This document shows, piece by piece, positions 57,196 through 64,000 of a stretch of DNA of 64,000 nucleotides. Positions within the stretch are counted from its first letter, which is position 1. Every line of letters starts with the position of its first letter. Source of the DNA: Colwellia sp. GTDB lineage: Bacteria > Pseudomonadota > Gammaproteobacteria > Enterobacterales > Alteromonadaceae. Below the pieces are notes generated by a model, which was not told the origin of the DNA, ran no database searches, and was given only the letters and a program-made list of their open reading frames with translations. The stretch is from the NCBI RefSeq assembly GCF_013215345.1, contig NZ_JABSOV010000011.1, forward strand, positions 19,021 to 83,020, in the 5' to 3' direction. A program made the translations under genes and the position numbers.

Positions 57196-58344
57196 TTACA
57201 AGCAGTAGTGCTGGATCATTTTGGTTAGTAATAGCTCGGTTTTTTCCACTTCACTATGAGCCAGGAATTCATTGGGCTGATGGGCTTGATCAATTGAGCC
57301 TGGACCAAGCACTATGGTTTGACAGCCTAGTTGCTGAATATAAGGCGCTTCGGTGGCGTAATTAACCGCACAACAACTATGGCCACTAATTTCTTCGGCA
57401 ATATCAACAAAAGTACTGGGTTTATTTTGCTCAAAGCTTGGTGAACTTGGGTGCATTTCAGCAAAGGTAATTCGACCAGGGTAAAGTTCAGCTAAAGGTT
57501 TTAATGCCTCACTCAACCAGTTGATCAATTCGTCATCACTCATGCCAGGTAAAGAGCGCAAATCAATATCTAGGTCACAGTGACCACAAATTCGATTGGC
57601 ATTATCGCCGCCAGAAATAGCCCCTAAGTTTAAAGTCGGCGCTGTTACATCAAAGGCTTTGTTTTCATAATTTAGGTGCAGCTTTTCTTTTAATTCAATT
57701 AACTGGCCAATCACTTTATGCATAATTTCTATAGCATTAACACCAAGGTTAGGTTTACTGGAATGGCCAGACTTTCCCTCAACGCTAATTCGGTGTGACA
57801 TGTGACCTTTATGCATAACAACGGGTACTAAATTAGTGGGCTCGCCGATAATGGCAACATCAGGTTTTATCGCTTGGCTTTTAGCAAAAAATCGAGCGCC
57901 AGCCATAGTGGTTTCTTCATCAGCAGTGGCAAGAATGTATAAAGGTTTTTTCAGTTGAGCAGCGGTTAAGTTTTTACAGACTTGCAAAATAAAGGCGAAA
58001 AATCCTTTCATATCACAAGTACCTAAACCGAAAAACTTATCATCTTGAATGACTACTTTATGTGGATCTGACTGCCAACGATTTTCATCAAAGGGTACAG
58101 TGTCACTGTGGCCTGCCAGTAATAATCCGCCTTCACCATTACCTAACTTAGCAAGTAAGTTAAATTTATTGTCAGTCTCAGGTACGGCTTGAATTTCAAT
58201 AGTAAAACCAAGTTGCTCAAACCAGGTGGCTAAGAGTTGGATTACCTCTTTATTGCCCTGATCCCAGCTTGGCTGTGTAGAGCTAATGGAAGGGCAAGCG
58301 ATTAACTGGCTTAAGCTTTGACTGAAATCAGGCAGTTGTATCAT
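57196..58344 (-). CDS. argE: Acetylornithine deacetylase
   Basis: M20 peptidase motifs LAGHSDTVPFDE, GTCDMKGFFAF, ATADEETTMAGARFF; divergent from argC. Confidence 0.94.
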   Translation of the reverse strand: MIQLPDFSQSLSQLIACPSISSTQPSWDQGNKEVIQLLATWFEQLGFTIEIQAVPETDNKFNLLAKLGNGEGGLLLAGHSDTVPFDENRWQSDPHKVVIQDDKFFGLGTCDMKGFFAFILQVCKNLTAAQLKKPLYILATADEETTMAGARFFAKSQAIKPDVAIIGEPTNLVPVVMHKGHMSHRISVEGKSGHSSKPNLGVNAIEIMHKVIGQLIELKEKLHLNYENKAFDVTAPTLNLGAISGGDNANRICGHCDLDIDLRSLPGMSDDELINWLSEALKPLAELYPGRITFAEMHPSSPSFEQNKPSTFVDIAEEISGHSCCAVNYATEAPYIQQLGCQTIVLGPGSIDQAHQPNEFLAHSEVEKTELLLTKMIQHYCL

Positions 58345-58358
58345 AAAGAACCTATAAG

Positions 58359-58401
58359 TTTGAATAATTACTTAAATAGTTATGCTGATTGTTTGCATAA
58401 C
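58359..58401. promoter_or_regulatory. Candidate ArgR (ARG box) region between argE and argC
   Basis: TTTGAATAATTACTTAAA resembles wnTGAATwwwwATTCAnw, plus inverted repeat GTTATGC-N9-GCATAAC. Confidence 0.45.
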
Positions 58402-58466
58402 TACCCATGCGATGTTACCTTAGTTCTATAGTGTAAATAACCTGCTTTAATAAGGCTACTTCAAAA

Positions 58467-59519
58467 ATGACAAAGGCTATACCCGATTCGAATAACAGTA
58501 TGCAAAAAGTGGCGGTTATTGGCGCCAGTGGTTATGCAGGTGCAGAGCTTGTTGGCTTATTATGCAAACATAAGCAGACACAAATTTGTCATCTAGTTGT
58601 TTCTGAAAATAGTAGTTCAGAAGGTAAACTATTTAGTGACTTACATGGCCGATTTAAAGGTGTCTGCGATTTACCATTGCAAGCATTCTCGCCAGCATGG
58701 TTTGATCAAAATGTGGCAGATTTAGATGTAGTGTTTTTTGCTACCCCCCATGAGTTTAGTGCTGATTGGGCACAAGCCTTTGTCGACGCTGGCGTAAAGG
58801 TATTTGATCTTTCCGGTGGTTTTAGGTTAAAAGATGCTGCTGACTACCCTAAATATTATGGTTTCGAACATGCCAATACTGATGCTTTAGCTACTGCTAA
58901 GTATGGTTTAGCTGAATGGCAGCAAGAGGATATAGCCAGTACTAACTTAGTTGCTGTGCCGGGTTGTTACCCAACGGCAAGTTTGCTTTGTTTAAAGCCT
59001 TTGACCGTTAACAATTTAGTGCTAGAAAATTCATTGGTTGTGGTTAATGGTATTAGTGGTGTTACTGGTTCAGGGAGAAATGCCTCGTTAGCGACTAATT
59101 TTAATGAAGTCAGCTTAAAAGCATATAACGTATTACAGCACAGACATCAGCCTGAGATTTCCCAAGAAGCGGCAATTGAAGTGGTATTTAATCCGCATTT
59201 AGCGCCTTATAAAAGAGGGCTTTTAGCAACAGTGACCTTGAAAGTTAATGCTGGCGTTACTAATGCTCAAATACAACAAGCTTTTACACAGGCCTATAGT
59301 GATAAGCCATTAGTAAGATTAGTGACAAGTTGGCCAGAAATTGGCAATGTTGCTTATACACCCTTTGCCGATGTGCATTGGCAGTTTGATGAAGATAAGC
59401 AGGTTGTGGTGGTAAGTTGTGCCATTGATAACTTACTTAAAGGTGCAGCTTCGCAAGCAGTGCAATGTTTTAATATTTCACTTGGCTTGGCCAGTGAGTT
59501 TTCATTAATAAATGCTTAG
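58467..59519 (+). CDS. argC: N-acetyl-gamma-glutamyl-phosphate reductase
   Basis: VAVIGASGYAGAELVGLLCKH; LVAVPGCYPTASLLCLKPL. Confidence 0.95.
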   Translation: MTKAIPDSNNSMQKVAVIGASGYAGAELVGLLCKHKQTQICHLVVSENSSSEGKLFSDLHGRFKGVCDLPLQAFSPAWFDQNVADLDVVFFATPHEFSADWAQAFVDAGVKVFDLSGGFRLKDAADYPKYYGFEHANTDALATAKYGLAEWQQEDIASTNLVAVPGCYPTASLLCLKPLTVNNLVLENSLVVVNGISGVTGSGRNASLATNFNEVSLKAYNVLQHRHQPEISQEAAIEVVFNPHLAPYKRGLLATVTLKVNAGVTNAQIQQAFTQAYSDKPLVRLVTSWPEIGNVAYTPFADVHWQFDEDKQVVVVSCAIDNLLKGAASQAVQCFNISLGLASEFSLINA

Positions 59520-59561
59520 AAAATTAAAAAAGATCGTATTTAGGTATAGAAAGGAATAGAG

Positions 59562-60368
59562 ATGAACAACCCTGAACTAAAGCCACAAGTTAAACCAAAG
59601 CTAAAACCCTTAGTGATTAAAATTGGCGGCGCAATTCTTGAAAAAGAATCAGCTCTTAATGCTTTACTCAGTGTGATAGCCACATTGAAAAATAAACAAG
59701 TGGTCTTGGTACATGGTGGTGGCTGTGTGGTTGACGAAATGTTGGCACAAGCGGGTTTTACCACAGAGAAAAAGCATGGCTTACGGGTTACGCCTAAAGA
59801 GCAAATAGCATTAATCAGTGGTGCTCTCGCGGGCACGGTTAATAAAGCTATTGTTGCTACGGCCAATAGTATGGATTTAGCCGCGGTCGGACTATCGTTA
59901 AATGATGGCGATATGATCTCTTGTACTTTATCCACGCAAGACTTAGGTCAAGTGGGTGTACCCAAAACCAATAGCAGTAAGTTATTAGACACTTTATTGA
60001 AAGCTAATTTTCTACCGGTAATTTCTTCAATCGGTGCACTAGATAACGGCGACTTAGTCAATGTCAATGCCGATGATGCCGCGGTGGCTATTTGTCAGCT
60101 ACTTAATGCCGAGCTATTGTTACTCACCGATGTGAATGGCGTTAAAGGCGCAGATGGCGAGTATTTATCATCACTTAACGCAGAGCAAGCTCAACAGCTT
60201 ATTGAGCAGGGTGTTATTGCCGGGGGTATGACGGCAAAAGTAAATGCTGCCTTGCATGCCGCGAAAGAATTACGACGAAGTATCGCGGTTGCCAGTTGGC
60301 AATCGCCTGAGCAAATTAGCCAATTACTTGATGGAAATGGCATTGGCACACAAATACAGCCAAATTAG
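59562..60368 (+). CDS. argB: Acetylglutamate kinase
   Basis: LVIKIGGAILE..., VLVHGGGCVVDEMLAQAGF, LLLTDVNGVKGADG, GGMTAKVNAAL. Confidence 0.95.
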   Translation: MNNPELKPQVKPKLKPLVIKIGGAILEKESALNALLSVIATLKNKQVVLVHGGGCVVDEMLAQAGFTTEKKHGLRVTPKEQIALISGALAGTVNKAIVATANSMDLAAVGLSLNDGDMISCTLSTQDLGQVGVPKTNSSKLLDTLLKANFLPVISSIGALDNGDLVNVNADDAAVAICQLLNAELLLLTDVNGVKGADGEYLSSLNAEQAQQLIEQGVIAGGMTAKVNAALHAAKELRRSIAVASWQSPEQISQLLDGNGIGTQIQPN

Positions 60369-60396
60369 CCTAAACGAAATATTGAGATAAAATCTT

Positions 60397-61338
60397 ATGT
60401 CGACAGATAACGCATTACAATCATTAAACAATTTTTTAGCTGATGACCAGCTAAACAAAGAACAAATATTAGCATTAATCGAGTTAGCCATTAATATCAA
60501 AAAACATCCTAGCGATTATAGCCAAGCATTAGCTGGCAAGTCAGTGGCGATGATTTTTGAAAAACCGTCATTAAGAACACATGTTAGCTTTGACATGGGC
60601 ATTAATAAGTTAGGTGGTCATTCGCTCTACTTAGGCCAACAAAATGGCAAGCTGGGTGAACGTGAGCGGGTTAGTGATTACGCAAAAAACTTATCCTGTT
60701 TTGCTGATCTTATCGTCGCTCGTGTTTTTAGTCATGATTCTATTAAAGGTTTAGCTGAACATGCCAGTATTCCGGTGATTAATGCTTTATGTGACGTTTA
60801 TCATCCATGCCAAGCACTTGCCGATTTTGTCACTTTAGCAGAAACCTACCCTGATTTAAGCCAAGTAAAATTGGCCTATGTCGGCGATGGCAACAATGTT
60901 TCAAATTCATTAATGATTATGGCAGCAATTTTAGGGGTAGATTTCACCTTAGTAGCTCCTGAAGGACATGAAGCGCAAGCAGATATCATTGAAAAAACCA
61001 AAAGACTAGCACAAGAGTCGGGCAGTAATTTACACCTTACCAATGATATAAACGCCATTGGTAAACAAGATGTCATTTATACCGATACTTGGATTTCCAT
61101 GGGTGATGAAGATGCCAGTAAAAAAGCTGAGGTTTTAGCCAAGTTTGCCCCATATCAAGTGAATCACGCTTTGATGGCAAAAGCACAGGCGAGCATGGTG
61201 CTGCACTGTCAACCGGCGCATTTAGAAGAAGAAATCACCACTGAATTATTTGATAGTGAATTATCGAAAGTATTTCAGCAAGCAGAAAACAGAATGTGGG
61301 CACAGAATGCCGTACTTGTCGCCTTGTTTACTAAGTAA
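60397..61338 (+). CDS. argF: Ornithine carbamoyltransferase
   Basis: IFEKPSLRTHVSFDMG, HPCQALADF, VLHCQPAHLEEEI; position in arg operon. Confidence 0.94.
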   Translation: MSTDNALQSLNNFLADDQLNKEQILALIELAINIKKHPSDYSQALAGKSVAMIFEKPSLRTHVSFDMGINKLGGHSLYLGQQNGKLGERERVSDYAKNLSCFADLIVARVFSHDSIKGLAEHASIPVINALCDVYHPCQALADFVTLAETYPDLSQVKLAYVGDGNNVSNSLMIMAAILGVDFTLVAPEGHEAQADIIEKTKRLAQESGSNLHLTNDINAIGKQDVIYTDTWISMGDEDASKKAEVLAKFAPYQVNHALMAKAQASMVLHCQPAHLEEEITTELFDSELSKVFQQAENRMWAQNAVLVALFTK

Positions 61339-61420
61339 GCGCCGACAGGTAAAACAACAGATAACGAGTTAATTAAAGAAATTAACTAAACAAATTTTAA
61401 AAATTTAAGAGAGAATAAAA

Positions 61421-62698
61421 ATGGCCTTAATAAAGAAACAAATCAAAAAAGTAGTATTAGCGTATTCTGGTGGCTTAGATACCTCGGCTATCATTCCATG
61501 GTTAAAAGAAAACTACGATGGTTGTGAAGTTATCGCCTTTTGCGCCGATGTTGGCCAAGGTGATGAAGAGCTTGAAGGCGTAAAAGAAAAAGCCCTAGCC
61601 TCAGGTGCATCAGAATGTTACATAGTTGATCTTAAAGAAGAATACGTAAAAGAATATATTTACCCAATTTTAAAAACCGGCTCAGTGTATGAAGGACAAT
61701 ATTTATTAGGCACGTCAATGGCACGTCCTATCATTGCTAAAGCACATGTAGAGATTGCCCTGAAAGTTGGTGCTGATGCCCTTTGTCATGGTTGTACCGG
61801 TAAAGGTAATGACCAAGTACGTTTTGAGTCTTGTTTTGCTGCCCTAGCACCAGAGCTTACGGTAATTGCGCCATGGCGTGAGTGGGATATGGTTTCTCGT
61901 GAAGACTTATTAGATTATTTAGCTGAGCGTGATATTCCTTGTTCAGCGTCATTAACTAAAATTTATAGCCGTGATGCTAACGCTTGGCATATATCTCACG
62001 AAGGTGGCGAGTTAGAAGACCCATGGTGTGAGCCATCAAAAGAAGTATGGACCATGACGGTTGATCCAATGGATGCGCCAGATGTACCAGAAAAAGTACA
62101 ATTAAGTTTTCTTGAAGGTGAATTAGTTGCTATTGATGGTAAAGATTTCTCTGGAAATAGTGAGGCTGGTAGTGAAAAGGGTGCCGGCGCTTATGACGCC
62201 TTAATGTATCTAAATGATAAAGGTGCAGCACACGGTGTTGGCAGAATTGATATTGTTGAAAACCGTTTAGTAGGTATGAAATCACGTGGCTGTTATGAAA
62301 CACCAGGTGGCACCATTTTAATGGCTGCATACAAAGGTTTAGAAACATTAATCCTTGATAAAGAGTCACTTAAATATCGTGAATCTGTTGGTCTTGAATT
62401 CTCTCATGTTATTTATGATGGTCGTTGGTTTACACCACTTGCTAAAGCGCAGCTAGCTTCTGCAGCATCATTTGCTGAAAAACTAACCGGTGATGTAGTC
62501 GTTAAGTTATACAAAGGTATGGCGCAAGTGATTCAACGTCGTTCACCAAATAGTTTGTACTCTGAAGCGTTTGCTACCTTTGGTGCAGATGATGTTTACG
62601 ACCAAAAACATGCCGAAGGTTTCATCCGTTTATTCAGCTTATCAAGCAGAATTACCGCGTTGAGCCAAAACGGCAGCTTAAAAGATCTGGAGAAGTAG
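61421..62698 (+). CDS. argG: Argininosuccinate synthase
   Basis: [35 protein letters not shown]. Confidence 0.97.
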   Translation: MALIKKQIKKVVLAYSGGLDTSAIIPWLKENYDGCEVIAFCADVGQGDEELEGVKEKALASGASECYIVDLKEEYVKEYIYPILKTGSVYEGQYLLGTSMARPIIAKAHVEIALKVGADALCHGCTGKGNDQVRFESCFAALAPELTVIAPWREWDMVSREDLLDYLAERDIPCSASLTKIYSRDANAWHISHEGGELEDPWCEPSKEVWTMTVDPMDAPDVPEKVQLSFLEGELVAIDGKDFSGNSEAGSEKGAGAYDALMYLNDKGAAHGVGRIDIVENRLVGMKSRGCYETPGGTILMAAYKGLETLILDKESLKYRESVGLEFSHVIYDGRWFTPLAKAQLASAASFAEKLTGDVVVKLYKGMAQVIQRRSPNSLYSEAFATFGADDVYDQKHAEGFIRLFSLSSRITALSQNGSLKDLEK

Positions 62699-62700
62699 TT

Positions 62701-64000
62701 ATGGCTTTATGGGGTGGAAGGTTTAAAGAGAAAGCGAGTTTACAATTTAAGAAATTTAATGACTCGCTGCCGGTAGATTATCGCATGGCCGTACAAGATA
62801 TTGTTGGCTCAATTGCCTGGGCACAAGCGATTCATGAAGTAGGTGTATTAAACGATGATGAGTTAGTGCGTTTAACCGCAGCGCTCGAAGAGTTAAAAGC
62901 ATCTGTTGAAGAAAATCCTAAGCAAATTTTGTTATCTGATGCCGAAGATATTCATAGCTGGGTGGAAATTCAGTTAATCGAAAAAACCGGTGATTTAGGT
63001 AAGAAGCTCCATACTGGCCGTAGTCGTAATGATCAAGTAGCAACCGATTTAAAATTGTGGTGTAAAGAAACCGGCGGCGATTTATTGTTTGCCTTAGTGA
63101 ACTTACAGCAAGCGATGATGAATTTAGCTGAACGCGAAAAAGACACGGTATTACCTGGTTATACCCATTTACAGCGTGCGCAGCCTATTACTTTTGGTCA
63201 CTGGTGTTTAGCGTATGTAGAAATGTTTAATCGTGATATTGGCCGTCTAAAAGATGCGCTTTATCGCTTAGATGTTTCTCCGCTAGGCTCTGGCGCATTA
63301 GCGGGTACTGCGTACCCGATTGACAGAAATGCCTTGGCTAACCGTTTAGGTTTTAGAACCGCCACCTTAAACAGTCTTGATGCAGTTTCTGATCGAGATC
63401 ACGTTATTGAATTATTGGCATCAGCGAGTATTTCTATGATGCATTTATCACGTTTTGCTGAAGATTTAATTTTCTACAATTCAGGTGAAGCGGGTTTTGT
63501 TGAAATGAGTGATTTAGTTAGCTCTGGTTCTTCATTAATGCCGCAAAAGAAAAACCCGGATGCTTGTGAATTAATTCGTGGCAAAGCTGGTCGAGTTTTT
63601 GGTTCGCTTACCGGCATGTTAACTACAATGAAAGGTTTAGCGCTTGCCTATAACAAAGATATGCAAGAAGACAAAGAAGGTTTGTTTGACGCCCTTGATA
63701 CTTGGCAAGAATGTATGGAAATGGCGGTATTAGTCGCCGATGGTTTAAAAGTAAACCGTTCACGTACCCTTGCCGCAGCACAACAGGGTTATGCCAATGC
63801 CACTGAACTTGCCGATTACTTAGTAGGTAAAGATATTCCGTTCCGTGAAGCCCATCATATTGTTGGTGAAGTAGTACTAGCCGCAATTGATAAAGGTGTG
63901 CCGTTGGAAGATTTAACCATCAGTCAATTACAAGAGTTCAGCGATAAAATTGAACAAGATGTTTATCAACATCTTTCTATTGAGTCGACGCTTAATAAGC
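62701..64000 (+). CDS. argH: Argininosuccinate lyase, partial (runs off right edge; absent from the ORF track)
   Basis: ATG 62701: [42 protein letters not shown]...; [40 protein letters not shown]. Confidence 0.95.
   Translation, partial: MALWGGRFKEKASLQFKKFNDSLPVDYRMAVQDIVGSIAWAQAIHEVGVLNDDELVRLTAALEELKASVEENPKQILLSDAEDIHSWVEIQLIEKTGDLGKKLHTGRSRNDQVATDLKLWCKETGGDLLFALVNLQQAMMNLAEREKDTVLPGYTHLQRAQPITFGHWCLAYVEMFNRDIGRLKDALYRLDVSPLGSGALAGTAYPIDRNALANRLGFRTATLNSLDAVSDRDHVIELLASASISMMHLSRFAEDLIFYNSGEAGFVEMSDLVSSGSSLMPQKKNPDACELIRGKAGRVFGSLTGMLTTMKGLALAYNKDMQEDKEGLFDALDTWQECMEMAVLVADGLKVNRSRTLAAAQQGYANATELADYLVGKDIPFREAHHIVGEVVLAAIDKGVPLEDLTISQLQEFSDKIEQDVYQHLSIESTLNK

Overview
The window is AT-rich gammaproteobacterial chromosome. 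Gene content and order suggest a Colwellia-like marine Alteromonadales organism; this is an inference with no search run. Conserved blocks: rpsF-priB-rpsR-rplI; an yheU/yheS/yheV/slyX neighbourhood; fkpA-like; hemE; metJ<>metB-metL; and argE<>argC-argB-argF-argG-argH, with argH running off the right edge. Accessory blocks: (1) a GlcNAc/chitin utilisation locus at about 8.6-27.4 kb with three flavin-dependent tryptophan-halogenase-like genes, a TonB-dependent receptor, two AraC paralogues, a chitin-type deacetylase, an MFS sugar transporter, a GH20 hexosaminidase, a ROK kinase and an SMP-30-like protein; (2) a nickel superoxide dismutase locus (sodN plus a sodX-like peptidase) behind a near-perfect Fur box. 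Main discoveries by eye: a composite operator (ACACTTTTC-N11-GATACTTTYCT, or its complement) with identical spacing at three sites of the GlcNAc locus and a weaker fourth site; a possible orphan minus-strand transcript between one of these sites and a minus-strand terminator; about 267-bp MITE-like repeats with terminal inverted repeats and compensatory changes in internal stems, plus a second shorter family; gene remnants (flagellin 3' end, HD-GYP, BamA-like C-terminus); a frameshifted DUF1624 gene; and a small DUF3149-like CDS missing from the ORF track. No tRNA, rRNA or CRISPR array was recognised.
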